In this document: positions 1-35,800 of the stretch, in pieces
Layout: every line of letters starts with the position of its first letter
Numbering within the stretch: the stretch's first letter is position 1
Origin: Apostichopus japonicus
Taxonomy: Eukaryota > Echinodermata > Holothuroidea > Aspidochirotida > Stichopodidae
DNA length: 64,000 nucleotides
Assembly: GCF_037975245.1 (NCBI RefSeq)
Contig: NC_092568.1
Coordinates: 10,505,501-10,569,500, forward strand
Direction: 5' to 3'
Notes under the pieces: generated by a model
Databases searched by the model: none
What the model was told of the DNA's origin: nothing
The model's input: only the letters and a program-made list of their open reading frames with translations
Program-made: the position numbers and the translations under genes

Positions 1-222
1 TGGATGTAATATGTTAGTAGCACCTCGGAGCACGTCACATGACCCTCCGTGGTTGGGTACGTCCACCCCTCCCCTCCTCTCCCCTCCCCCCTCCCGGCTG
101 TGGAGTGAGAGTTCCAGATCATATTCAATTCGCTGGATAGAATGGATATGACAACGCCCTGTCTTAATTATGTTCGGGCTTGGAAAGCCCCATTCATTTG
201 ACGCGCATGCGTTCTCTTGCAG

Positions 223-24152
<23,930 letters not shown>

Positions 24153-24442
24153 CGCCGAAATCACCAAAACAACCACATCGATGAATTCAAGCAAAAATCA
24201 ACTTAGTTTTTCATGTAATATTTCGGAAGGAATATATTTACATGTTAATTACCACGATATCTGGATTTAATTTATCAATGTGGACTTTCTTTTATTCTTA
24301 AACTTATCTTAAACTTCTGAATGTTTTTCGTATAACTATGTGTCCTTATTTTTATTTATGTCTATTAAATGTTCTCAAAGAATTAATTATAACTTTATAT
24401 TAATACATTTAATCAGATGAAAATGATATATATTCGTTACGG

Positions 24443-24448
24443 AATAAA
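24443..24448 (+). terminator. Candidate poly(A) signal for gene A
   Basis: AATAAA about 290 bp after the predicted stop codon; the first such hexamer I see on this strand downstream. Positional inference only. Confidence 0.3.
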
Positions 24449-24654
24449 AAAAGTGTTCGTAAAATCATTTAGTGAACAGTCAATATTTCTTTGTCAGAAC
24501 CCTCCCTCACACTGACCTTGCAAATGTTGTTTCTGTTAAACTGTATTGATTGCAACTAAATATGTATAATTTATCGTGAAAGATAATATTTATTCGGAAA
24601 TATATTCGGAAATATATATAAAAAATATATATATATATATATATGTATGGGTGT

Positions 24655-24684
24655 ATGTATGTATGTATGTATGTATGTATGTAT
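24655..24684. repeat. (GTAT)n microsatellite
   Basis: About seven units of GTAT following a short (AT)n tract. Confidence 0.9.
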
Positions 24685-24928
24685 CTTACTGTAAATTCAG
24701 TCATTATGATTAATTGTTCTGACATTTACGGAATTTTCTCTTAATCAAATGTATGGGTTCAATGTTTCTTTTTCTTTCTTTTACCGAATGAAAAATAATG
24801 TTTCAGAGAGCAATTAACTTGATTTTGTTGAATGGCATACAGGAAATGGCAAAAAAAGTGTGAAATTTTAAGAGCAAATATCAATCATTTTTCAAATATA
24901 GCCTCAACTGTTGCATGATGTTCATCAG

Positions 24929-25165
24929 GATATACTACTTAGTGTCCATTAGGTAAAATACATAGTATCCAATATGTCAAAATACATATTGTCCATTAGG
25001 TCAAAATACATAGTGTTCAGGAGCTCCAAATACATAGTGTCCAATAGCTCACAATACATAATAGCTCAAAATACATAGTGTCCAATAGTTCAAAATACAT
25101 AGTGTCCAATAACTTAAAATACATAGTGTCCAATAGGTCATAATATATAGTGTTTATTAGGTCAA
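24929..25165. repeat. 24-bp minisatellite
   Basis: About nine to ten units of the type ACATAGTGTCCAATAGNTCA plus four A/T bases. Same family as the array at 25540-25843. Confidence 0.9.
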
Positions 25166-25539
25166 AATGCATGTTGGTTTAAGGAAAATATGTTTGCAGA
25201 ATTGTCTAAAACAATACAACAACCAAGACATTCCAGGTGATCATTTCATCGCCAATGATACATTTAAAACAAGTGAATTGTTTATTAATTTGCCAAAACA
25301 AGTTCAATAATGCGGTGATGAAAACACCTCTCCGTTGCAGAAACGAAATAACAACACTAACAATTTTTTGAAATTAACTCTTCTCTGCTTCTGCCTCCTC
25401 AATTCTTAATTCAATACAAAGTTTGTCCCAAATCTAGTGAATAAACTAAAGATAATTCAGCAATAAGCATCTTTCCATTCGAACACTACAAGGAAGTTTT
25501 GTTACAATTTTTCATTAAATTTATAGAATATGTTTCAAT

Positions 25540-25843
25540 ATGTTCAGAAGAACAACATGCATAGTGTTCAATGGTCAAAATACATAGTGTCCAGAAGAAC
25601 AAAATGCATAGTGTTTCATAGGTCAAAATACATAGTGTCCAGAAGAACAAAATGCATAGTGTTCAATAGGTCAAAATACATAGTGTCCAGAAGAACAAAA
25701 TGCATAATGTTCAATAGGTCAAAATACGTAGCGTCCAGAAGAACAAAATGCATAGTGTTCAATAGGTCAAAATACATAGTGTTCAGAAGAACAAAGTGCA
25801 TAGTGTTCAATAGGTCAAAATACATAGTGTCCAGAAGAACAAA
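25540..25843. repeat. 48-bp higher-order minisatellite
   Basis: About six units of 48 bp, each a pair of 24-bp half-units that differ in the middle (TTCAATAGGTC against TCCAGAAGAAC). 48 is a multiple of three, so a 16-residue repeat is open on both strands; treated as non-coding. Confidence 0.92.
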
Positions 25844-26855
25844 GTAGGCCTATGTTATATTTTGTTATGCATAGTTAGTATATAGATCCAAATTGCATAA
25901 GTTTAAAATATAATTGAAAGTTACGTTAGGTCGATTCTGGATCAGAAGACATTGTCTATACCTGAACTTCTAACACTGTTCGAAAACATTCCATTATGAT
26001 AGCTATTAGCAATAACTTCATATTTTTTATGACTTTCTAGTAACTTTATCACTTTTTAAGAAAGTTAGCAATTTTATTTTTAGACCGAATGTTTTTTTCT
26101 TTCTTAGAAAAATTAACACATGTAAACATTAATCCCTTGCCTGAAACCCATAGAAAAGTACTGCAACTTTTAAACAGCTTATTTTCTTAAGAGATTACTA
26201 CCGGTAAATTGTAGAGTACAAATCCATGAATAAAAGTACGAAAAATTTGTACTTGCGAGTACGTCATCACTCGATTACAAGGTTTTGTTTGTGGTAACCA
26301 TGACAACATCCATGATCATGTTCGCCTCCGACGTTGGTCATGTGTGTTGTTAGTGATTCGAAAAACCTACATTCAATTATGACGCAATCTCCAACCATGC
26401 ATATTCGGTATAAAAGATTTTAATAAATGTTTCGATGTTACCTGGTTGTGTTGGATTTTACTTTATATTTGTATCTTGCTTTTCAACGGCTAAATCACGG
26501 AGAAGAACTTAGGAGCTAAAGATGATCTACATCTCTTCATCCCCACCACCCCCCCCCACCCTCCCCCAACTCCGCCGTACACGCTCCACCTCCTGCGTAC
26601 GTCATTTCAAACCGAATAAATGCAATTGTATACCATCTGGATTCCCACACCCACTTCCCTTCCCCGGGGAACGAAAACCTAGATATGATGATAAATAGTT
26701 TATTGACTTGAAATACATGGTAATATAATACTTCAATACTTCACGTATGATACAAAGTTTATAACGTTACATGCAATGCCTTGAAATACATTACTGGATT
26801 ATCGATCCAAAACATTAAAGAAGGCCTATTATATCACAATTCTATCGTTTGACCT

Positions 26856-27660
26856 GAAAACGCCATCGACCCTACGCATGATTTTGGAAAGAATTGAAAG
26901 AGTTAAAAGGTACATTCTATTGAATTTAAAGCCTCTAAATATTAAAATTATGTTATTTTAAATATTCTGATAATTCGAGCTTTCATTCCAACAAAGGACG
27001 TATCACGAGGGTATTATTGACTGACTAAAAGTAGTATTCAATATTAAAATAATACTACTTTCAGATATTCAAATAAATTCGAGCTTTTTTCAATGTAGGG
27101 ACTTATCATGCTGTTATTATTTACAGGAATGTAAACTGAAGGGCGCCATCGACCTTACCCATGATTTTGGAAAGAACTGATAAAGTCACGATTTGGGCCA
27201 AACTTTGAAAAAAAAAATCATAAGGCTATAGCCTTACAAAATAATTGGCCGAAAAATGAAAGTTTTCAGATTTCAGTTGAGTTGCTCATTATCGATTACC
27301 AGAGCTCATAAGCTGTTTTTCGTGAAGTTAAAAGTGGTTTTATATGGAACTTTAAGTCTCTAAATATGAAAATAATATCATTACAAATATTGTTTTTAAA
27401 TTCGAGCTTCTTTTAAATGTAGGGACTTATCATGCTGTTATTATTTACAGAGATGTAAACTGAAGGACGCCATCGACCATACCCATCATTTGGAAAGAAT
27501 TAATGAAGTCACGATTTGGGCCAAAATGTTAGAAAATCATAAGGCTATAGCCTTACAAAATAATTGGCCGAAAAATAAAAGCTTCAAATTTCAGTCGGGA
27601 TGCTCATTATGGATTACCGGAGCGCATAAGTGGTTTTTCGTGAAGTCATATTTGTCTGTT
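26856..27660. repeat. Tandem duplication with units of about 283 and 325 bp
   Basis: The anchor CGCCATCGACC recurs at 26861, 27144 and 27469. The last two units share long near-identical blocks such as AAGTCACGATTTGGGCCAAA and CTATAGCCTTACAAAATAAT; the first unit has lost the middle part. Confidence 0.85.
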
Positions 27661-28249
27661 TTAATCGGGAAGTTTATAACGGATTTAGAGAGTTTAGTAG
27701 ATATTAGCATTTCTTTGTCAGAAACTTGACGAATAATACAGTTTGTGCCAATATTTCATGTTAGAACGACAGAAAGGTTTCATATTCCATTTTATTGTCC
27801 ATATATGTACGTGGTATAACGCTATTATTACCTTATTCATAATCCAAAGGACTTGATGCCTCCTTTGTATTATTTTGGAAGGAATTTAGCAAAACTCGTC
27901 ATTTTGACCAAAATGGTAGTAGACCATATAGCAAACTTAAAGGTTTGACTGCAATCGTGAGGCCCTTTGCTGGCAAGAGAAACTGGATCGGATCCGAAGC
28001 TTGAATCAGAGTCGATCTTCTGTTTCCATTGGTCGTTTTATCGGTAGCTGTGCACCTGGATTTCAAGAGGTGGCAGGTCACATGTGTAACCTTTATCCGT
28101 GTTTATAACATTGTAGGGCAAGCATGGGTTACATCATTGTTTCGTGTAGGTACCGCACCACAATTAGACTAGTGTACATCCGCTTGAAAGGTTAACCATT
28201 GTCAGAGAAAAGGGGTAAAAGTACCTAAGGTAAAGCTTGCTTAATAACG

Positions 28250-28523
28250 GCATTGAAGACTCGCCCAAATGAGATGTCCATCGCTGTATTGTTCATGGAG
28301 GTACCTCCATGATTGCTTGTGGGTATTGACACTGTGCTGTGGGTATTGACCGCAGCTGTATGTACTGACTGTACACTAGTGTCTAATTACCGACGGTAGC
28401 AAGCTGTGTGTGTATTTACTGGGAACGATGGTGGTGTCTAACACTTCTGTTACACCTCATTCGAAACTAGGTCATATTACCGGCATTAGACGTTTTTTTT
28501 GCGCGAGTCTTCACACCCTTTAA
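28250..28523. mobile_element. TTAA-type MITE family T1, reverse copy with internal deletion
   Basis: Opposite in orientation to the other T1 copies. It ends GCGAGTCTTCACACCCTTTAA and has lost about 100 bp next to the GCATTGAAGACTCGCCC end. Confidence 0.75.
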
Positions 28524-28734
28524 GCATGTTATCAGTTACTGTCATTGGTTGTTCTGCCTTTATATGGAAGAGCATAATTTAAAGTACAGATGGTGTGAAA
28601 AAAGGGAGGATCGGAGGTGATATAAACCATTTTAGAAAATCTTTGGTTAAATGTTGATATTACTCCGGGCGAGCAGATGGAAGGGTGAGGGTTCAGTATG
28701 CTAAACTTGCTCCTCTTCTTGCTCAAAATCTAAA

Positions 28735-28885
28735 CGGTCATGATATGGAAGTTTGCAAGTGCCATGATAGGCCAAGATCTCAGCTATCATGTGGTGGGTA
28801 GAATATACCAGTTGAAAACTTCTCACTATGCTTTGGCAGGTCTTGAAAATGACGAGTTTAGTGTGTAAGTCGATGGAACAATTAA
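28735..28885. repeat. Dispersed repeat D3, copy 1
   Basis: Shares AGTGCCATGATAGGCCAA and TTTAGTGTGTAAGTCGATGG with the copy at 47795-47946 (AGTGCCATGAAAGGCCAA and TTTAGTGTGTAAGTCAATGG). Confidence 0.65.
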
Positions 28886-30709
28886 TTGTGTTGCGAGACC
28901 TTTAGCTAGACTTTCGGAAATTATTTGTTGATGGGGAAGGGCGCCACCATTATCTAAGCAAAGAAAACGTCGAACAATATTTCCTTATCCCTCTCTTCCC
29001 GAAGTGAAATCGAAATATAATTTTGTTCTTACTAAATCTGCAAACTACTCATCCTCCCGCCCCCTCCCCCCCCCCCCGCACAAAGGACCGTATATTGGGT
29101 CAGACATAACTTATAAGAAATTTGAAACTAAAAACGCCCATGAAGCACTCCATTCCCCAGACAACAAGCACATTTAGGGTTTTCATGATCACCAACACAT
29201 GTTGGGGAGGGGGGAGGGGAAAGGAACGTAACATCATCTAGAGGTTACCCAGATGACACCACTCTGTCTTTGTGCCGATATATTTTACACCCAAGGGAAG
29301 GCGAAGGTGTCCATTGGTTTGTATTGAGAAGTTGATGCAGGGCAGGGTGCACCAAATATTTACTCCTCACCAGTCCCCCCCCCCCATACCCCTTCCTTCA
29401 CATGCATTTAACAAGTAGTAATATCCTGTTTATTTACAATAATTTACAAAGAGAGAGATATAAATAATAAAGCAGGACAATGTTAACATCAAAACATTTA
29501 TTAAAATCATCCATGAGAATAAAAGTGGGGGAATTGGGGGGGGGGGGGCATGTTTAGCAATGAAGGGTTTGACAACCAGGAATTGAAGAGCTATTTGTAT
29601 CCCTAACATCACACATGACCAAAGTCGGAGGAAAACTTTAATCATGAGTGTTGTCATGGTTACCAACAGCTTGTAATATTTTGCAACGATAATCATTCAA
29701 CGCTGTATCTCTAAGATCTGATGAAGAGTTCAATATGACATCAGAGTACATATTGGAATTTAATAAGATAGTTGTCTTGTATAATGACTATACGATCTGG
29801 CGTTAAATTCTCTGTTCAGAAGTTATATGAGTTTGTCTCTTAACAAGAGAGTAATTTCCTAAAAAACAGCCATTAATTATTACATTAACTCCATCTTTCC
29901 TAACATCCACATGATGTTACAAAAACTGTCAAAAACACAGACGTACTTACATGTCTGTAAAAAGAATTTCAAATATCATTGTGTCATCATAAATATTAAA
30001 CAAAAACCTGTGAATTCTTTGGATTTTATTAGTGAATTGAAACAGTTTTTGTAAAAATTTTGGATTTTTTTTGAAATTTTGGATTATAATTTTTTTATTG
30101 GGGGGGGGGGTAACTTAGCAGATGCATTTTAATTACCTCGCAGGATTCTTAATCTGAGGTAAAAAATAAAAGTCTGGCATTCCGGTCAGGAGACCACATT
30201 CTCTGAGAAAACTTTAAAATTTGGAATAAAAAAGTTCTTGATATCGATTTGGTTAAGTATAGGAAGTTATTATTATTTACCGCAACCCAAGTGAAAACTC
30301 TCATTAGCTACAATTATAGAAAGACAATGAGGCTTTTGTCTTTCATATATTAAAGCTACTGAGGTATTCGTTTCCCAATTCATCTGCATTTTGGCGCCTT
30401 AATATTATATGTTCTAGGATGACAGACTCAATCTATGGAGAATTCAATTTTTTTTTACCAAAATGCCGTCCTGCAGTTGTTCACTACTCAACTCTCAATA
30501 TGTTTGTTTGTATGCAGTCACTGTATATCTCTCACACTTTCATACATATACTTTTTTATTTTTTTTATTGTGGAATAATTTTCATGACTGTTGATTAATT
30601 CATAATTAACGACTGCATTGATGTACTGCAAATACTTATTGACTGTTAAAAGGAAATAACTCTTTTGTTTCTATCTACTCGTTAATTTTATTTAATTTTA
30701 TGCTAGAAT

Positions 30710-31231
30710 ATGTCAATATCAACAGAACAGGAATTGATCATAGAGTATATTTGTAACCATCAGAGATATTTTAGAGGCCAAACAACTTTGATGACTTTCT
30801 GTTTTGTTTTGAAGCATGTTCTGAAATTCAAGTTGCAAGAAAAGATTAGCTCAATAAATGGCTATCATGTAACTTTCATAAGACTTGAGGAAATTGATTT
30901 GAAAGAAATGAAAGAAAAATGGCAAGGAATGGGGATAACTTTAATATTTCATTATTTTACCTTTCCTTTCTGTTTTTGTGTTGATATTAGTATCATGCAG
31001 ATATTAGATGCAGATAATTTTTTGAGTCTACAGGCAGTGCCAAGTGTAAGTCTGGTGTTATTAAGTCTAAGATTTGTAAAATTACTGCTTATTCTGCCAA
31101 AATCAATATCTCTCTCTCTCCAAAAGACTGATCATTGGAATGTTGCTAAAAATGCATTCTTAATTTTTTTTCCCAGGATAACTTTATCATATCACATTCT
31201 GAACATATTACATAACTTTAAATTTATGTGA
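30710..31231 (+). CDS. Unrecognised 173-codon ORF (possibly spurious)
   Basis: ATG to TGA, in an AT-rich region, not built on a simple repeat. The N-terminal half is mixed and charged; the C-terminal half has hydrophobic stretches (for example LVLLSLRFVKLLLILPK). No family motif is recognised, no upstream promoter is seen, and splice-site clues are absent. Could be chance; a weak candidate only. Confidence 0.1.
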   Translation: MSISTEQELIIEYICNHQRYFRGQTTLMTFCFVLKHVLKFKLQEKISSINGYHVTFIRLEEIDLKEMKEKWQGMGITLIFHYFTFPFCFCVDISIMQILDADNFLSLQAVPSVSLVLLSLRFVKLLLILPKSISLSLQKTDHWNVAKNAFLIFFPRITLSYHILNILHNFKFM

Positions 31232-31603
31232 GAAATGCCTGCTACTAGCAAACTTCTGATTAGAATTTATATGAAAAATTATTCATATTTTCAACATTTT
31301 AAAATGGCGTTTAATTAACGGCTCCATTTCAAAAGCCATCTGAGGTATTGCTTGCCTTCTAATACTGAATGCAAATTTTAACCACGGTGTCATCATGAAA
31401 CCCCCAAAATTCCATCGTTATCAAGATGCTGTGTAGATTTTCAAGAAACATTGGAGGGGAAAATAGTTTGTCTAAACATTCTTTCTTTTGTTGGGGGGGG
31501 GGGGTTATAACATGAATGACTTAGTCTGCCATATTAAATTCTGTCTTTCTTTACAATAAATATGTACATTTTTATTGTAATCATAAAGGTTAATGTAAAG
31601 TTA

Positions 31604-31660
31604 CAGGTCAAACATATTTGAGGTATGTGTGAGGATTCTTACCTTCAAATATGTTTGACC
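31604..31660. repeat. Inverted repeat (hairpin) with near-perfect 20-bp arms
   Basis: GGTCAAACATATTTGA-GGTA and TACCTTCAAATATGTTTGACC, one bulged base, loop of about 14 nt. Intergenic, near the likely 3' end of gene B. Confidence 0.8.
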
Positions 31661-32770
31661 GTATAAACTATAAAATCTCTTCTCCAATTTTTTTTTTTTT
31701 GGTGACACATTTAATTTGTCTTCATATCACCATAAATCTTAAATATAAATAAATAAACTTCCAAACATTTAATATACAGACATATAAATATTTATGTGTT
31801 CATTTATCTAGATCCATGTAACATGTAACATGAAAGCAGCTTACTATACATAAAGCTAAAATGTGAAAATTTCTCAGTTTTCTCAGGATTAGATTCAGAA
31901 ATCTCACATTAATGTGTCAATGTTGGATTATTTGAATGTTTCAAAGTTTCAATGGGGTTGATGAATAATGCTGTATCAAAGTTTTTCCATTCTCGATGAG
32001 ATTAAATTTTCAAAATTACGTTTGCAGATTTTTTTACCCCAAACTTTGGCCAGATGAAGAAGATGAATGGGTGGGTTTTTGCTTAGGGATGCGGTCATTT
32101 GATGACCCTGATGAGGTGTGTTACATGTTTGTTGAATCTGCGATAAAAATGAGAAAAAATAAATGAAGAAATGAAGAAATATGAAATATTTGAATTTCTA
32201 ACACTAATCAAAACAGCAAGGTAGGTCTTTAAGTAGGTTTCACAAGAAATGCTGCAAATATTTTATCGATGTAATTTTGGCGATTCTCAAGACTAATGAT
32301 GAAAAATGGAGAGACAAATTGCCACAACTTAATACATGTATTTTGTGTTTAGAATTTCAATTCATAATTTTCAACTCAACAATTTCAGCTAAAAAAAAAC
32401 GGTTCTAAGAGAGGAAAAGTTGGTCAGAGAAATGGTGGAAGGGTAGCCCATTCCACCCCCCTCCCACCTTTTTGTTGTCTGCTTATAAAGTCAACAACAA
32501 CAACAAAAACAAGGGGAGAGAAGAATTTTAATATATCCACCCCTAGCTAGCATCAAGACATTTTCGACACAGTACACATATTCACTGTAACTGAAATTTC
32601 TGTCAAACCAAGCCAGTTTAATAAATAGCCTTACAAATTTTCACACAAATAAAATCAGCTAAGAATAAAAAAGAAGATTTAATTGCTTTCCAAACATATA
32701 AAAACTTCACATCGTTCTGTTCTTTTATAGTTGATAGTTTTCAAACTAATCATTTAACTCATAACTTTAC

Positions 32771-32856
32771 TTATCGAAAAGGAGGATTAGTTTGAGCCGG
32801 TGTTTGTCCCCGATCATTACATGGAGAGGGTTTCAGACGACCATCTGTTGGTCTTC
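32771..32856 (-). CDS. Gene B exon 23: candidate last coding exon
   Basis: Acceptor CGTAG, phase 1 in. An open stretch encodes a Pro-, Thr- and Gln-rich end ([15 protein letters not shown]) and then TAA. The polypyrimidine tract is weak. It is not similar to the five-residue end of gene A, so this exon rests on phase and openness only. Confidence 0.4.
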
Positions 32857-35800
32857 CTACGACCCTTGGAAAATATACCAAACTAAACTCAATACTGTCA
32901 AAATAAAAGAGGTCGCCATCTAGAGGCATCAAAGTTTCCTTCCTATGCAGACAAACTAACCACTCTCACTGAAGCATTTGGCAAAATGCCAAATGCTGGA
33001 GGCGGGTAGGTCGACATACACACCAACCGATAAAGGGTTCCAGAATTAACAACAAAGAATTTGGAGCTATACCTGAAGGTAATGGGGCCTTTGAGGTATC
33101 TGTCGGGATTCCCCCACTGTGCTCGCTGTTCCTGTTTCGCTGAAAGAGAAGAATTTACGAGAAAAGATGAGAGAAATGATTATTTACAGAAGACATGATT
33201 GTATCTTAAAGATGAACTTGTTTGTGCTCTGAAACTTCGAATCCAATCTCTATGAGTTAGGGCTAACTGTGAAATGCAGATGAAGCTAGAAGATGGTAAA
33301 ATAACGACACAAAAAAGAAAAAGAAAAAAAAAAGACACCATTTGAGGCATTAAATGTGGCTTATGGACCGAGTGTGCCTATAGGCAACTGAGACCATGCT
33401 CCCCTGCCTTTCCCCCCCCCCCCCCCGTCCACCTGGGCTTGGACAGGATGGACAGAGAGCAATTCAAAGTTGTGATGGTTTAATTTCGATTACAAATTAT
33501 CTGTATCAAATTACTTCAGTAGGTATCTGATCACTTCAGTCGGTATGTTTCAGTGGAAAATAAGCCACATTACTGATCCGAATTTAATGCCTCAAAATGG
33601 TGTCATTAAAAAAAAGAGGTGTTTCCTGGAGATACATATCAATGAAATCACAATTAACCCTGGAGAAAAGAAATACCTTGATTTTTTTTTTAACTTTGGA
33701 GATTATTATTACAATTTTTGAGTTCTGATACACTAACTTTCCATTTGGCATGATAGCTACAGCTGAATCAACATGTCTACTGAAAAGTGCAAGATTGTCT
33801 GTCCGTTAATAAATCAGAGATGACGAAAAAAACAGCCAACGAGATGCTGGCAACCAAAAGTAACGCAACTTACCGGCAGTTTGGTGAAGATGGTATTCTC
33901 AGCGCTGGCAGCCACCTTATTTCTACGCTTCAGTAACGCCGATCGAACCTGCGAGGGAAAAGAATTTATAAAAGAAATTGTAAAAAAAAAAGGAAAATAT
34001 TATGGAAAATTAAACTCAAGAACAACTGTACTGGGAGGTCATGTGAAATTTTACAAAAAATTATGGATAATTGACCCAAATTTCTAAGCCTATGAAAATT
34101 CCAATGTTCACAAAATTTGAGTAGCGTAGCATGTTCAACTCATGCATATTTTACATAGTCTTTTGTAATTATTACTGGGAATGTATGCGTCAATGTTAGT
34201 TAGGACAGTTTTTCATGTTATTGGTCAACATGAACAATGACGCAAGAGGTTCGAGTTGTCCCATTTCTTCAAAGTGACCGATATCGTCCCAAATATTTCT
34301 TTAATTGTCATACTGTCGTGCAACATGATGGCTGTCCATTCATTGGTTATATTTTTCATTATTTTGCAAAATAAGTTTGATTTTTCTTAGTAATTTTGGT
34401 GGTCATTGCTCTGACTATAACAAGTTTCAAAAAAAGTTTCGAAACAAACTGATATCCATCTTAAAAGGATAGCTTATTAAGTGTCATATTATTTTTATTA
34501 ATTAAAAAAAAACAGGGGTCAATTGAAGACATTGCTAAAGCACAATTGACTGAGCTTCGATACCTAAAACTGTTGAAGCTATTTGCAGTTACAGCGGACA
34601 CAGTCATAACATCAAACTAGATGGCACAGACGACTCGAGTAAATACAAAATGCGAAGGGCCGCTATAGTCGTATGTTCCAAAATTAAAATATGTGGGAAA
34701 CTCTGTAGGTGGGTTACAAATTTTTACCATGTCAAATGCAAGTTATGGCTGGATGTTTGAACAGTGGTGAATGCATACCTGCTTGTCTGTTTGTCTACAT
34801 TGGAAGCCAGTAACAGTACACAAACAAGAGGGCCTTAAACAGGGGGATAGAAAGCTTCCAAAAAGTGGGGGGGGGGGCACTTTCTTATTCCACAACCACC
34901 ACTGGTTATGCTATAAACCGATACACACCGGCCATATCACTTAAATATATATGATGTGTCAGAATGCTATCAATAATATTATGGTGCATGTGAATAATTA
35001 AAATAACATATTAAAATTAACGAAGGCTTAAAGTATACAAAAGATAGTTCTTCATCAAAGGGACACAATTTATTTGCCAGTAGGGCACAATTGCTTTTTT
35101 GGAAAAGAGTGGGGGGCACGTGCCCCCAGTGCCCCCGGCTCCTACACCCTGGCTTTAAAATGTGTTTTGTATCTGAAGAAATCCATGAAAACCATAAATC
35201 AAACCCATAAAAATGATAATATGGATCTTCATCGTCTCAGCAGTGGGCGCTGTCCACGTCGGTCCTAACATGTGCCGTAGATACGGTTCTGGGTCCTAAT
35301 GCGTGTGATCAGTCCTTTTTACAGATCTCCAAAGACTTTTGTAAAGCGCTGTAACATAGATATCAATCTCTGTGTGCTAGTAGTGAAAATGTGTTGAAAA
35401 GATCTCGTCTTCAATAACTACGAGACGAATAGCAGGTAGAAGTACAGTATATGTTCCCCTTTTGGAGATTTGACTGAAAATACCTTTAAAAAATAAGGCT
35501 TTCTGAATAGTTAACGACCAGTTGTGTGTAAAGTTGCCAAATGAACAGTGGGCAACATTTCGTTAGTAAAATGTGCTTGTAATGTGTGTTATAAATCATA
35601 TAATAGTTCCAACGTGCAGGTACTTTGCCTAGAAGTGTCCATCAGAGTTCTCTCACAGGAATTCTCAGTGATTTTCAGAGATTGCTGCTTGTTTCACAGA
35701 GCTAGATAGCACCGGCATGACAGCGCCCTCTGTCAACTTCGGCGGGGAAGGTTTGGGGATCCCCATTGCAAGGAGTTTTGCTTCAACCTTTGTAAGAAAT

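Larger units (their letters stand above)
24153..32770. other. Intergenic region between the convergent receptor genes
   Basis: No recognisable gene. It includes the putative 3' UTRs of both receptors, the 24/48-bp minisatellite, the duplication of about 325 bp, a deleted T1 element and one unrecognised ORF. 28900-30700 holds only AT-rich sequence with short G- or C-runs. Confidence 0.7.

Noticed and set aside
25530-25847. 105-codon ORF with a 16-residue repeat
   Set aside because: It arises because the minisatellite unit is 48 bp; it is open on both strands and has no gene-like context.
34840-35165. Another hAT-like element ending CGGCTCCTACACCCTGG
   Set aside because: One end resembles family 2 ends, but I could not find the matching inverted end or a target duplication.
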